Below, one piece after another: positions 26,564 to 36,483 of a DNA stretch of 55,413 nt (its first letter is position 1; each line of letters starts with the position of its first letter). Below the pieces are notes generated by a model. That model was not told where the DNA came from. It ran no database searches and saw nothing but the letters and a program-made list of their open reading frames with translations. Source of the stretch: Psychrobacter sp. bablab_jr014 (GTDB lineage Bacteria > Pseudomonadota > Gammaproteobacteria > Pseudomonadales > Moraxellaceae); contig NZ_JACDXT010000018.1 of assembly GCF_016464015.1 (NCBI RefSeq), positions 1 to 55,413 on the forward strand, in the 5' to 3' direction. The position numbers and the translations under genes were made by a program.

Positions 26564-28745
26564 TTTCTATAGCCTTAAATTTGAATTCAAAACACACTCC
26601 TTTACTACTCTCAACAGCTGAAAGAGTCCCGCCTAGCCTATCAATAGCTTCTCCTGCAATTGATAAACCTAATCCTGTAGCATCTTTTGTATCTTTAGTG
26701 GTGTACCCAGGTTCAAAAATATCTCCTGTTTCAATATCGTCACTTTTGATACCTGGCCCATTATCTGTATAGATTATGGAGTATGAACCATCAGCGTGAC
26801 TTTCATCTTTAATTATTATCTTTTTAAGTTCAGTATCGGTTTTATCTAACCAGTATATACTATTTTCTATTAAATTCGCGAAAGCAATAGAAAGGTCTTC
26901 TCTCCATCCATGAATCTGTCTTTTATCACTTATATTTATATCATACATAATATTTGAAATTTCTAACTGAGCCTCGAATACTTTAAAACTATCAAGAATA
27001 CTCTCCTCTACTAAGAAATCTTTACGGTTTGATCTTCTTTGGTTCGCAAGAGGTGTTATTCTTTTGAACAGATCTGATAGTGAATTAGCATTTTTCTTGA
27101 AACCATCAAGTATTTCCTCAAAATCCTCTAAAAAATCTTGATTCTTTGTTTGATCAAATAACTCATAACTCTTAACCAAGTTTCTAGCTTCCATTTGAAA
27201 AAACTGAAGCGGTTTTCTACCTTCATGTAAAACTACATTAACTATGCGACCAAGAGTTGCTTGTCCTTGATAAACAGCTATTTGCCTTCTTATTTCTTCT
27301 AAAATTTTCGTTTTCGATTCTTCTTTCTTAGATATAAAACCCAGAATTTCGCTTATTTTTTCTTCGTTCATTTCCTTAGAAGCACTATCCTGAATGATTC
27401 TTTTTATATCTGCAAAATCGAATAGGTCATTAATTTTAAAGTCAATAGTTTTTTCTTTATCTCGACCTCTCTTTGACTTTTTTCTAAAAGAGAATCTTCT
27501 AAGCTCTAGTTCCTTGATAACCTCATCAATTATATGCTTTAGACCTTCGAACTGTCGATTTTCTTTGAGGCCATCTCTAGCACTTTTTTCTTCTAATCCT
27601 GATAATTCTTCAGATTGTATAACTATAAAACCAACTATTTGATTATTACCGATTCTGAGAGATGGATTTTGAATCCTTTTATTATCAAGTTTTAGCCAGT
27701 CAACTCCAGTGTTACCATATGGACTAATACGAAATTTGTTCTTGTATATATTTACTCCATATACACTGTTTAATTCCCTGCGAGCTTCTTGTTTTCCTAT
27801 TTTCTCTTTAGATATTGGGTCAACCAACCCTTTATCTATCAAGTTACTAAATGCTTCAAGTTCTCTGTCAAAAACCCTTAAATCAAGCTCAACCTTCCCA
27901 CAAAAACTTTCGTTTTCGTTAAGAGTTATATTTTTATTAAACGAATGTACTTGTTTCGCATCAATCTCTACTGCGTTTTCGTAGGTTAAACTAGCTTCTC
28001 CATTCTCATTAACTGTTCCAAATATTCTATAATCATAGAAATCAATAATCGGATACCTTTCGACATCTATTTTTCCACTATTAAATTCATAAGGAGCATT
28101 AATTACTTCTAAACTAATGCCAAATTTATCCTTCTCAAAAGAATCAAATGGGTTAAGTAATTTTCTTAGCTCATTTATGAGCTTATTGAAACGTTCAGGA
28201 TTCCAATAGGACTTTTTTAACTCTTCTTCTCTATTAAAGGCTAATATTTCGATAATAGTTCCACTACTATACTTCCCAGAATTGACTTCTATTAGAAGCT
28301 CAATATCTGACAAGTATTTTTCTGCACTAAACCTATCCCAGTCTATGAATATTACCGTTTTTTCATCTTTTACTGTTGAAGATAGTGTCAATTCTTGACC
28401 TAGAATAGCAGAAGCGAATCTACCAATACCTTTACGTCCTTGAAGTATTCTTTTAGTACTCCGACTTATTTTTTGTTTCAGTTTGTCATCAGTAGCGGGA
28501 ACAAGCCACTTGTTGATAACAGTATCCGAATCCATGCCATGACCGTCATCAATAACTTTAATTGATAGTACATCTTCATTGCTTATTTCTTTATACTCAA
28601 AGATAATTTCAACTTTAGAAGCATCTGAATCATAAGAGTTTTTAACTAACTCTATCAGAGCGGAGTTAGGATCTCCGATTAAGTCCTCTCCAATAGTTTT
28701 TATCAATCTTGCTGAGGGTCGTATATTGTAAGTAAGTTCAGTCAT
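26547..28745 (-). CDS. Dual GHKL protein: MutL/Hsp90-type ATPase fused to histidine kinase core
   Basis: A 732-aa cytoplasmic protein with two GHKL nucleotide-binding modules. The N-terminal one has the N box ALIELVKNSYDSDA (about 28-41), G1 DDGHGM (about 66-71) and GRKGIGRFAS (about 103-112), as in MutL/MORC/Hsp90-like ATPases. After a helical middle comes a kinase-like H box, HEGRKPL, with H507 as candidate phosphoacceptor. It is followed by the N box FANLIENSIYWL, G1 DNGPGI, an FEPGYTTK lid and G2 ATGLGLSI. No membrane segment or periplasmic sensor is present, so the input is intracellular. Second gene of the operon: it overlaps the methyltransferase gene by 8 bases and the receiver gene by 17, so the three products are coupled. 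Confidence 0.88.
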   Translation of the reverse strand: MTELTYNIRPSARLIKTIGEDLIGDPNSALIELVKNSYDSDASKVEIIFEYKEISNEDVLSIKVIDDGHGMDSDTVINKWLVPATDDKLKQKISRSTKRILQGRKGIGRFASAILGQELTLSSTVKDEKTVIFIDWDRFSAEKYLSDIELLIEVNSGKYSSGTIIEILAFNREEELKKSYWNPERFNKLINELRKLLNPFDSFEKDKFGISLEVINAPYEFNSGKIDVERYPIIDFYDYRIFGTVNENGEASLTYENAVEIDAKQVHSFNKNITLNENESFCGKVELDLRVFDRELEAFSNLIDKGLVDPISKEKIGKQEARRELNSVYGVNIYKNKFRISPYGNTGVDWLKLDNKRIQNPSLRIGNNQIVGFIVIQSEELSGLEEKSARDGLKENRQFEGLKHIIDEVIKELELRRFSFRKKSKRGRDKEKTIDFKINDLFDFADIKRIIQDSASKEMNEEKISEILGFISKKEESKTKILEEIRRQIAVYQGQATLGRIVNVVLHEGRKPLQFFQMEARNLVKSYELFDQTKNQDFLEDFEEILDGFKKNANSLSDLFKRITPLANQRRSNRKDFLVEESILDSFKVFEAQLEISNIMYDINISDKRQIHGWREDLSIAFANLIENSIYWLDKTDTELKKIIIKDESHADGSYSIIYTDNGPGIKSDDIETGDIFEPGYTTKDTKDATGLGLSIAGEAIDRLGGTLSAVESSKGVCFEFKFKAIENDANS

Positions 28746-29964
28746 TGAAAGCCTCTTTAATCTCTTCAGCTATTTTCAAAGCCATTAATGGTGGCACAGC
28801 ATTACCGATTTGCTTAAAAGCAGCACTTCTGCCACCTTCAAAGTAGTAATCATCAGGAAAAGACTGTATACGAGCAGCCTCTCTTACTGACAATGATCGC
28901 ACTTGTTCTGCACTAGGATAAATATAGTAATGACCATCTTTGGCAATATGCGCAAGTACGGTATGACTGTAGCTGTGTATGTCGACCACCTTAAATCGGT
29001 CTATAAACGAATTTTGATTTTTATGTGTTTTTAGCCTTTCTGGTAAGTCACCGTATTTAAGTCTTTCCCTATTACTTAACCACTTATCAATAGCTATTCT
29101 ATAAATTTCTAGATCTCTCTCGTTATGGGGTCTCGCCACATGCTGAGTGACAAATTCTGAGTCACCTCGAACACCTGATTCATGTAGATAATTATTACAG
29201 ATACCAGTATAGTTAGTGACTTTATTTTGATCTCCTGGATTTAAATACGCTAAATCCTTTAAAACATCAGAGACATTATAATAGTTTACCTCTGCTTCAA
29301 GCTTTGGATATGTAAAGCCGCTACCTTTTTTCCATCCAATAATAATGACACGTTTTCGATTCTGTAATACCTTATAATCTGAAGCATTCAATACCTTCGA
29401 CTCAAGCTCGTAACCTAATGTCCTAAAATACACTTTAATATTATTAAAATACTTCCCATCTTCTGCACTTAATATGCCTAAAACATTCTCGAAAACAAAT
29501 ACTTTGGGGTTGTATTTTTTAAGAAAACGAGCGTACTGCCGATACAGTAGGTTTCTTGGATCATCTTCTTCAAGCTTATTGATACGATGGCGACCTACTA
29601 CAGAGTATGCCTGACAAGGTGGTCCACCTATAATTAAGTCAACTTCTCTACCTTGGCATAACTCATCAATACGATTGAATATTTTTGTATTATCATCACC
29701 TATAGATGCATTAATGACATTGTTTGGCTGGTTCGGAATGCTACTTGATAACATTTCATGTGAAATTTTTCCCAACAAATAGTCGTAGTACGCTTCTAAC
29801 TTACCCTTACTCCTTAGTGCATGGTAGTAGTTTCGAGTTTCTAGTGTTTTACAAGCATGAGCATCCATTTCAACATGGGCTAATGGCTCAAACCCAGCTT
29901 TCACGAATCCTTCTGACAAACCACCTGCACCAGCAAAGAGGTCGATAAAAGTTATTTTTTTCAT
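28738..29964 (-). CDS. dcm: DNA (cytosine-5-) methyltransferase
   Basis: Transfers methyl from SAM to C5 of cytosine in a specific DNA sequence (specificity unknown). I prefer ATG at 29964 (408 aa, MKKITFIDLF, AGG about ten bases upstream); the frame extends to a GTG at 29985. Motif I is FIDLFAGAGGLSEGF. Motif IV GGPPCQAYSVVGR holds the catalytic Cys (residue 117). Motif VI is VFENV, motif VIII is QNRKRVIIIGW, a target-recognition region spans about 225-355, and motif X is GNAVPPLMALKIAEEI. All catalytic motifs are intact. First gene of the island operon; no cognate restriction endonuclease or Vsr-type nuclease lies beside it. The symbol denotes the family, not the CCWGG enzyme. Confidence 0.93.
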   Translation of the reverse strand: MKKITFIDLFAGAGGLSEGFVKAGFEPLAHVEMDAHACKTLETRNYYHALRSKGKLEAYYDYLLGKISHEMLSSSIPNQPNNVINASIGDDNTKIFNRIDELCQGREVDLIIGGPPCQAYSVVGRHRINKLEEDDPRNLLYRQYARFLKKYNPKVFVFENVLGILSAEDGKYFNNIKVYFRTLGYELESKVLNASDYKVLQNRKRVIIIGWKKGSGFTYPKLEAEVNYYNVSDVLKDLAYLNPGDQNKVTNYTGICNNYLHESGVRGDSEFVTQHVARPHNERDLEIYRIAIDKWLSNRERLKYGDLPERLKTHKNQNSFIDRFKVVDIHSYSHTVLAHIAKDGHYYIYPSAEQVRSLSVREAARIQSFPDDYYFEGGRSAAFKQIGNAVPPLMALKIAEEIKEAFND

Positions 29965-30020
29965 TAAGAACATACCTGAAATCACTTAGCTGTAAATAAT
30001 ATCATGTTCTCTAACGAAAT

Positions 30021-30188
30021 TTATGATTTAGCGCCGCTATCATCATTCTTTTTATCCCTACTCCGCCGACACCGCTCAGAACAATACACCACCTGCTCCC
30101 AGTCCTTTTCCCACTTTTTGCGCCATGTAAACGGGCGCTGGCAGACTGGGCAGATTTTTTGCGGTAGATTGACTTTTTTATGTGCCAT
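30021..30188 (-). CDS. DUF2256 small zinc-ribbon-like protein
   Basis: A 55-aa protein, [20 protein letters not shown] then [10 protein letters not shown] and YCSERCRR. Two pairs of cysteines (C-P-V-C and C-S-E-R-C) probably bind zinc. The [14 protein letters not shown]...YCSxRCR pattern is that of DUF2256, found in many proteobacteria and without known function. It is 88 bp downstream of the giant ATPase gene on the same strand and just outside the AT-rich island, so I take it as ancestral at this locus. ATG at 30188 follows a weak purine-rich stretch. Confidence 0.85.
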   Translation of the reverse strand: MAHKKVNLPQKICPVCQRPFTWRKKWEKDWEQVVYCSERCRRSRDKKNDDSGAKS

Positions 30189-30276
30189 GTGTCGGTGTCC
30201 TTATCAGTGTGCATCGTGAATACGCATTTGTGCCGCGCCACATAAAGTAGCACGGTGCGCTGTCATCATTAGGTGA

Positions 30277-33200
30277 TTAATCTTCCTCAAATATTTTATT
30301 AAGGCGGGTCAGGCAATTCACAATCAGCTTGCCCGACTGCTCTACACTACTATCGAGTATCAGCTTTTCGTCCATGCGGTTGGTCAGTGGCGTGAGCGCT
30401 TGTTGTAGGGCGCTGGCGATGACGCTGGCTTGCTGCTTGGCATCAGGGACGCTCGCCGTGTCGCCTTGTGGCACAGCACTTACAACCTGCTGCGCTTGCT
30501 GGGTTGCCAGCTGTTCGATGGCTTTGACCAGCTGCTCTACAAAGGATTTTTGCATATTGTAGGTATGCGCAATCTGCGTATGGTCGTGCTGCTGCTCTTT
30601 GTCATAGAGGGCGCTTAGGGTGTTGATGCTCTGCACAAAGCCGTTATCAATACTTTGGCTGACCACTTTGGCATTGTCCATCATGCTTTCAGCGAGGCGC
30701 TGTTGGGCGCTGGTTTGTGCTTCGGTATAGGCGGCGAAACTCGTCATTAGCGCGGCTTGGGTGTCGTCCTGTTGCGGCTGCGCGGGCGCTTGCTGTTCAC
30801 GGTGCGCGATTTGCTGCACATAGCGCTCGAACTGCTGCCCGAGACTGCCAAGACCTGTTGCCATGTCTGCGAGCTGGGCGATGATGCGTGCGCCTGTGTC
30901 GCCATCATCGCCGCCCATGGCTTTGTTGCGCAAAAAGTCGGCTTTGATTTGCGCCCAGCGCGCCGCCTCATCACTATCGAGCGTGCCGCGCATCTCACCG
31001 AGCTTGAGTAGGTTGCTCTCCGCGCCTGTGGTGAGCAGCTGCGACTCACCCAAATAATGGTCGTCAATCAGCTGGTTCAGCTCGTCTGTATTCATGACCG
31101 CCGACAGCTTTTCGGTCATCTTGTTCATATTACGGTAGCTGCCTTGGAGCTTAAAGGTTGGCTCGACGCGGTATTTGTCATCTTGCGCGGCGGAGGCGAT
31201 GTAGGCTTGGTTGACGTCCAAGACCACTTGCTGGATGCTAAACATATGGCGCAACACGGCGAGGATTTCGTTAATCTCTGACGTGCTATACGGGTGTGAC
31301 AGCTCACTGCTTTGCGCCTGCACGAGGGTGGCGCTGTTGCCGTCGCTCGCGTCAATAGCTTTTGCCATTTTGATAAAGCGGTGTACGTCGGCGAGGTCGC
31401 GGTTGGCAAGTGGCGCGAGCACAGCATTAGAGGTCAGGGCATTTTCGATATAACTTAAGGCAAAGATATCTTCCATACCGCCCATGATGTCGCCGAGGTT
31501 GTAGATGTCGGCGCGGTTGGCGAGCATGTCGGGGACTTTAAAGGCTTCGCCGCTTTCGGTATAGGGGTTACCCGCCATGACCACGCAGAACTTTTTGCCG
31601 CGCATGTCGTAGGTTTTGGTTTTCCCTTGCCACACCCCGTCGATACGCCGCGTGCCATCACCGAGGGAGATGAATTTTTGTAAAAACTCGGCGTGCGTGT
31701 GCTGGATGTCGTCCAGATACAGCATGACATTGCTGCCCATCTCAAAGGCGAGGTTGATTTTATTCAGCTCTTCGCGGGCGGTGGCGTTCGGCGCTTTGGC
31801 AGGGTCTAAGGAGGCGACGTCATGCCCGAGCGAAGGACAGTTGATTTTCATAAAAATCAGCCCAAGACGGTTTGCCACATATTCCATGAGGGTAGTTTTA
31901 CCATAACCTGGGGGCGATATCATCATAAGGATGCCCATCAAGTCGGTGCGCTTGTCCTCGCCGACTGTGCCCATCTGCTTGGCGAGGTTGTCACCAATCA
32001 GCGGCAGATAACTTTCGTTGATCAGGCGGTTACGCACGAAAGACGACAGCGGACGCGGCATAAACTCAATAAGCCTGAGCGAGTCGCGCGCGTCATGCAG
32101 CACCTCGGAGCGCATTGCCAGATAGCGCTTGTAAGCGGGGATAATATGCGTCTGATGCTGATGCAAACGGCTTAAAAAGTCATCTACCGCAAAGCTTAAA
32201 CGCTGCCCCTGAATGCGAGGATGTTCGCCCAACAGATTGGGCACGTCTATCTGTAGCGACACGCTGGCGGTCTCACGGGTAAAGCTGTTAATGGCGGGCA
32301 GTTTATTGCTGTCTGCGCTGCCAAAACGGCTGGGCGCTAGTGTGCTGCGTTCGTTGTTATTGTTGGCGGGCTGTGCTTGCATGCGCGTATATAGCGCCTC
32401 ACGCTGGGTGTCGCTCAGTTGGGTGAGCATAATGGCAATCGCTTCGGGCACATAATGCTGCCCGACTGCGAATTGTTCAGCGCGCTCGGCTTGCTTAGCA
32501 GCCGCGGCAGTGCGCGCTTCTTCGCTTAATGTGTCGTCTTCGCCCAAGCTGCCTTGTGCGTCAATATGGCTGCCGTATTTTTGTTCCAGCAAGGCAAAAA
32601 ACCATGTGGACAGCAGCGCGTAGGCGGACTTTGGCTCAAAGCTTAGTTTACCAATGGCATTTTGCAGCTGCTGTAGGCTGGCTTTGTGCTGTCCGTTATC
32701 CAGCGTCTCGGTCAACAGGGTACACAGCTTTTGTGCTTGTTGGCTGGTTTGCCATACAGGCTGGCTGTCGCTATCGGCGCTATTATTCACATTGCCAAAG
32801 CTGTTGCTTAAGGCGCTGCCCGCATTGTCATGCGGCTTTCCCATGACGGTCACTAAATATTCACAAGCAAGGGTGACGTGCTCAAGGTTAAAAATATCCT
32901 GTGCATCGCGCTCTGCGTCGAGGGCTGGGCGCTCGTCACTGGGCTGCGCCTCCTCGCTATAAGTCTGCACAAAGTCCTGCATCACCCCTTTCATATCTTC
33001 GACCAGCAAGGCTTTAGCAGTATCGCTGCCGAGCGTACGGCGTAATTGTTCGGCGGTAATCGCTCTGTCGCGCCAGTTACGCATGGCGGTCAAGGTCTTG
33101 GCGTCCAGCCAGCGGTCATAATCAAACGCCGATAGCACTTGCAAGCCCAGCGCTTGTACCATCATCAGCTGCCAATAAAACAGCTGCGCCAGCGCACGCA

Positions 33201-36200
33201 CAGGCGGCGTATAAATAAGCAAGCCTGCGGCGCTTAAGGTGGGCAAAATGTGCAGCAATAACAGCGTGGCATCATGGTCATGAATACCCTTTTCAAAGCC
33301 CAGCTGATAGCGCGGCGCGGCGTAGGCTTTGACAATAGCGGCAAGCGGACTGTTGCTCGCAAGCGCGGACAGCTCGAAATTGGCATTAGGGCGGCTGGCG
33401 ATGGTGTCGTCATAGGCTTGGTACAGGCGCGCTTCGGTGAGGCCGTCTTGGCTGTTTTTGGCACTCTCGATGATGCTATAGGCTAAGTATTCGGCGCGAT
33501 AGACCGTCTCTGACTCAGAAGCAATATTCATATCCCAATACGGACGTAAGGCATTTAACGCAGGGTCGTTCAGTGTTTCATAGTACTCGGTGCCTGTTAG
33601 ATGCAAATTGAGCATGCGCTTGCCGTCCGACTGCTGGCGGCTGAGCAAGGTCAAGTCAAGCGGCTGGGTATTGACCGAAAAGCGGTGCTTGCCCAGCTTA
33701 ATAACCTGCCCGCCCGCTTCAAAGAGGTCGGACTTGTCTTTGAGGCTCTTATAGCTTTCGACCTGAATGGCTTTGAGGCGCGCCTCAACATCGTCGGCTT
33801 TGACGCTAAAGCCCATCTCTTGCAAGTCTTTAACGACGCGGCGCACCTTTTGTACCAACCCATCCGAGGCAAAATAGGTGTTTAAACCCTCGGCATCGCT
33901 AAAGCCTGTGACGCCCGTACTTTGTGTGCGTTTTTTAATGCTCTCAAGCATGCGTGATGCCGCGTCATCAAGATTTTGTGCCTTGCGGTTGCGCGCGTCT
34001 AGCAGCTGCTGCTTGTGGTTTTCAAAGGTGTCGTAAATCTCTTCACGCTTGCTGATGATGTCGCCTAAGAACTGATCGCCGCTTGCGCTTTCAGGGTCGG
34101 TAAACTGGCTTTCTAGCTCCTCTAACTGCACCAGCAGCTTTGCCATTTGTTCATCGGACTTTTCAGGTGTCGTAGCGATGGACAAGGCATTGGCAATCGA
34201 CTGCCCGAACAGGCGAAACTGTGCGCCAAACTGCGCCACCGCTTCTGCCGAACCAAAACTTTTGCGCTTGTGCCCAAGTTTGGCTTTACTTTGATTCAGA
34301 CGGGCATAAATCGCTGAGATATCATCGATGATTTGCGTGCGCACGGTGGCATCCGCCACGTCAAGCGTACCCAGCATTTCGGTCAGTAAGTCCAGCCCTT
34401 CTGCGGTTTTGTCGATATTGTCCAGCACAGGCTGTAGCTCGGCGCTGGTCTCGGCGGTCTCGATACGCTCGCTGATGTCTGCCAAGATATCCTCGTACCC
34501 TGCCAGCGCATCCTCGCCGCTCAGATACTGTACTGTCTGCTCAGCAAGCGTCTGCTCAGCGTCCTCTAGCTCCTGTTGCATCGCGGTAAGCGCGGTGGTG
34601 TCGAGGTAACGCAAATCCTCAAGGCTGACCAAATGTCCTTTTTGACGGCGTAGCGCGGCGAGCTGCTCGACATAGTCACTGGCATTGTCAAAGCTGGTGA
34701 TTTTAATTTGTCGTAAAACTTCTGTTTGCTTGGCTTCGGCATCCTTGATGGCCGCTTGGGTTTGTTTTTGAATGCTTTGCACTTTGGCAAACTCATCAAT
34801 GACCAGCTCGGCAGTCGCCGTCACCGCCTTGATGCGCTCTGCCATCTCGCCAAGCTCAGGCTCAGACAGCCAGTAATAGCTATCAAACAAGCGCTTGCTG
34901 GTGTCCGACAACTCTTCATACAGCTTTTGCGAGACGCTTTGATTGCCAATCAGGCGAGTGACGCTGTAGAGATCCGAGATGCCGCGCACCAGCTCTTTGT
35001 TGCCGATTTTGCCATAAAAGCTGGTACTCTCAGGCAGCTCGCTGACGTATTCAGGTGAAGCGTATGGCGTATGCCAGATTTGCATCGGGTGGATGCGTGA
35101 CGGCTCACTTTGCGCGCTAAACAACACCAAGCGCCCACTGTCGGCAAGCGCCATACCATTACAATAAATGGGGTTCGCCAGTTGTTTTTTGATAATGTTG
35201 TAAGGGAACAGCCCCGTCACGCCGAGCGCGACATCGTAGAATAAAAACAGCACATCCTCGCCATTGGGCGAGATGATTTTTCGCTTAAAGCGCAAATCCA
35301 TCGCTTGCTGCTCACCACCAAACAGCTTGTGCTCGCCTGTCTGCAAGTAGTAGCCACCTGGGAAAATGATGCCGTGGTCTTCAGGCAGCTGCACGCACGA
35401 TTGCCCGATGGCATCAAGGCGCAGCACGGATTCGGTCAAAGTGTTGTATACAAAATAGCGGTACTGCTCTTCGCGGTACGGCAGGATTTTTAATAAAATC
35501 AGGCTGCCCACTTTGGCATAAAAAATCTGCGCGTCGGTCAACGATTGGGTGCGGTCATTGACAGGCTCATTATAAATGCCCAGCCCCGATTGGGTATTAT
35601 TTTCAATTTTGATGGTCAGGCTGCCGCCCACCGTTTCCACGAATATCGTATCCAAGATATTCATGTGCGGGTACTTGCCATTAATCATCTGCTCGCGGGC
35701 GGTCTGTATCCAATCAAAATCATAAGCAGGCGGCAGCTCGATGTCGCGCTCGCCACGATTGTCCACATAGGTGACCTGCGCGTCTTCAGGCGTGCCATCG
35801 CTAAAATCTAGGGCAAAGCGAAACACACGAATATCGGTGATGCGCTCGCCAATTTGGAACGCCATGAGCAGCTTGCTGTCTTTGACCGTCAGCTGAATCA
35901 GGCGCGTCTGTTTGTAGTAGCGGTACAGCTCATTAAAATCCTGCACAAAGGCGAGCTGCGCCAAAAATGTCCCTTGCAAATCGACTTCTTGCAAGGTGTA
36001 TTCAGCCTCGCTATTGCCGTCACTGCCCTCGCCGTCTTCGCTACCCATCGGCGCATTCAGACGATATAAGGACAGCACGTCTTTGACACTGCTTGCGCGT
36101 TTTAGCCCCATAAAGACGTTGTAACCGAATAGCAGATACTCGCCCACCTGCACCATATCCTGCGCCACGCAGTTGTGCTCGGTACGGATGCGCGTGCGCG

Positions 36201-36408
36201 CCACCACCTGCATTTGGGTACTGCCAAACTCAGTCAAGCGCGCTTGGTTCAGCGCGGCGGTTTGTCGCTCCAGTTGCTCGCCTTGCTCAGTCAGGCGCTT
36301 TTTAATCAGCTCATAGGCATTGCCTGCGGCAACCGCTTGGTCGGCTTGGGCATTGCTGTCTTGGCTGTCGGGATTGGCTGCTGGGTTTGGATGCTCGGTA
36401 TCTGCCAT
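30277..36408 (-). CDS. Giant AAA+ ATPase, DUF3686 ('DNA repair ATPase') family
   Basis: About 2,043 aa if translation starts at ATG 36408 (GGA nine bases upstream), or 2,053 from ATG 36438. Residues about 80-520 resemble the DUF3686 region of proteins annotated as DNA-repair ATPases. A long coiled coil (about 530-800) and an alpha-helical middle follow. A single AAA+ module lies near 1500-1640, with Walker A SPPGYGKTT (near 1510), Walker B NVMLYLDDIQHT (near 1574) and a sensor-1 Asn in VVMAGNP. The Gln/Ala-rich C-terminal 250 residues are coiled coil. Direct DNA-repair evidence for the family is thin. Last large gene of a YqiJ-YqiK-small protein-ATPase unit, suggesting work at flotillin-like membrane patches (inference). 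Confidence 0.85.
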   Translation of the reverse strand: MADTEHPNPAANPDSQDSNAQADQAVAAGNAYELIKKRLTEQGEQLERQTAALNQARLTEFGSTQMQVVARTRIRTEHNCVAQDMVQVGEYLLFGYNVFMGLKRASSVKDVLSLYRLNAPMGSEDGEGSDGNSEAEYTLQEVDLQGTFLAQLAFVQDFNELYRYYKQTRLIQLTVKDSKLLMAFQIGERITDIRVFRFALDFSDGTPEDAQVTYVDNRGERDIELPPAYDFDWIQTAREQMINGKYPHMNILDTIFVETVGGSLTIKIENNTQSGLGIYNEPVNDRTQSLTDAQIFYAKVGSLILLKILPYREEQYRYFVYNTLTESVLRLDAIGQSCVQLPEDHGIIFPGGYYLQTGEHKLFGGEQQAMDLRFKRKIISPNGEDVLFLFYDVALGVTGLFPYNIIKKQLANPIYCNGMALADSGRLVLFSAQSEPSRIHPMQIWHTPYASPEYVSELPESTSFYGKIGNKELVRGISDLYSVTRLIGNQSVSQKLYEELSDTSKRLFDSYYWLSEPELGEMAERIKAVTATAELVIDEFAKVQSIQKQTQAAIKDAEAKQTEVLRQIKITSFDNASDYVEQLAALRRQKGHLVSLEDLRYLDTTALTAMQQELEDAEQTLAEQTVQYLSGEDALAGYEDILADISERIETAETSAELQPVLDNIDKTAEGLDLLTEMLGTLDVADATVRTQIIDDISAIYARLNQSKAKLGHKRKSFGSAEAVAQFGAQFRLFGQSIANALSIATTPEKSDEQMAKLLVQLEELESQFTDPESASGDQFLGDIISKREEIYDTFENHKQQLLDARNRKAQNLDDAASRMLESIKKRTQSTGVTGFSDAEGLNTYFASDGLVQKVRRVVKDLQEMGFSVKADDVEARLKAIQVESYKSLKDKSDLFEAGGQVIKLGKHRFSVNTQPLDLTLLSRQQSDGKRMLNLHLTGTEYYETLNDPALNALRPYWDMNIASESETVYRAEYLAYSIIESAKNSQDGLTEARLYQAYDDTIASRPNANFELSALASNSPLAAIVKAYAAPRYQLGFEKGIHDHDATLLLLHILPTLSAAGLLIYTPPVRALAQLFYWQLMMVQALGLQVLSAFDYDRWLDAKTLTAMRNWRDRAITAEQLRRTLGSDTAKALLVEDMKGVMQDFVQTYSEEAQPSDERPALDAERDAQDIFNLEHVTLACEYLVTVMGKPHDNAGSALSNSFGNVNNSADSDSQPVWQTSQQAQKLCTLLTETLDNGQHKASLQQLQNAIGKLSFEPKSAYALLSTWFFALLEQKYGSHIDAQGSLGEDDTLSEEARTAAAAKQAERAEQFAVGQHYVPEAIAIMLTQLSDTQREALYTRMQAQPANNNNERSTLAPSRFGSADSNKLPAINSFTRETASVSLQIDVPNLLGEHPRIQGQRLSFAVDDFLSRLHQHQTHIIPAYKRYLAMRSEVLHDARDSLRLIEFMPRPLSSFVRNRLINESYLPLIGDNLAKQMGTVGEDKRTDLMGILMMISPPGYGKTTLMEYVANRLGLIFMKINCPSLGHDVASLDPAKAPNATAREELNKINLAFEMGSNVMLYLDDIQHTHAEFLQKFISLGDGTRRIDGVWQGKTKTYDMRGKKFCVVMAGNPYTESGEAFKVPDMLANRADIYNLGDIMGGMEDIFALSYIENALTSNAVLAPLANRDLADVHRFIKMAKAIDASDGNSATLVQAQSSELSHPYSTSEINEILAVLRHMFSIQQVVLDVNQAYIASAAQDDKYRVEPTFKLQGSYRNMNKMTEKLSAVMNTDELNQLIDDHYLGESQLLTTGAESNLLKLGEMRGTLDSDEAARWAQIKADFLRNKAMGGDDGDTGARIIAQLADMATGLGSLGQQFERYVQQIAHREQQAPAQPQQDDTQAALMTSFAAYTEAQTSAQQRLAESMMDNAKVVSQSIDNGFVQSINTLSALYDKEQQHDHTQIAHTYNMQKSFVEQLVKAIEQLATQQAQQVVSAVPQGDTASVPDAKQQASVIASALQQALTPLTNRMDEKLILDSSVEQSGKLIVNCLTRLNKIFEED

Positions 36409-36483
36409 CGTCGTTCGTCCACTTATATTTTTAGGCATGAATAGGCTAATTTTTTATTAGATCAGATATAAATTCTGCGGTAG

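Larger units (their letters stand above)
25061..30000. mobile_element. AT-rich genomic island with methyltransferase / GHKL / receiver operon
   Basis: Base composition drops sharply from about 25061 to about 30000 compared with the flanking genes. The left junction is marked by the diverged second metH 3' end, the right by a host-like DUF2256 gene whose stop codon is at 30021. There is no integrase, transposase, direct repeat of the metH end on the right side, or tRNA target. Acquisition by homologous recombination through the conserved end of metH would explain the scar (inference). Boundaries are approximate. Confidence 0.75.

Noticed and set aside
25061..30000. Restriction endonuclease, Vsr nuclease or integrase accompanying the methyltransferase
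   Set aside because: The three island genes fill the space; none shows a recognisable nuclease or recombinase motif, and no further open frame with coding character remains.
30011..30253. Minus-strand 80-codon frame
   Set aside because: Shadow of the real 55-aa DUF2256 gene at 30021-30188, which has the cysteine pattern of its family.
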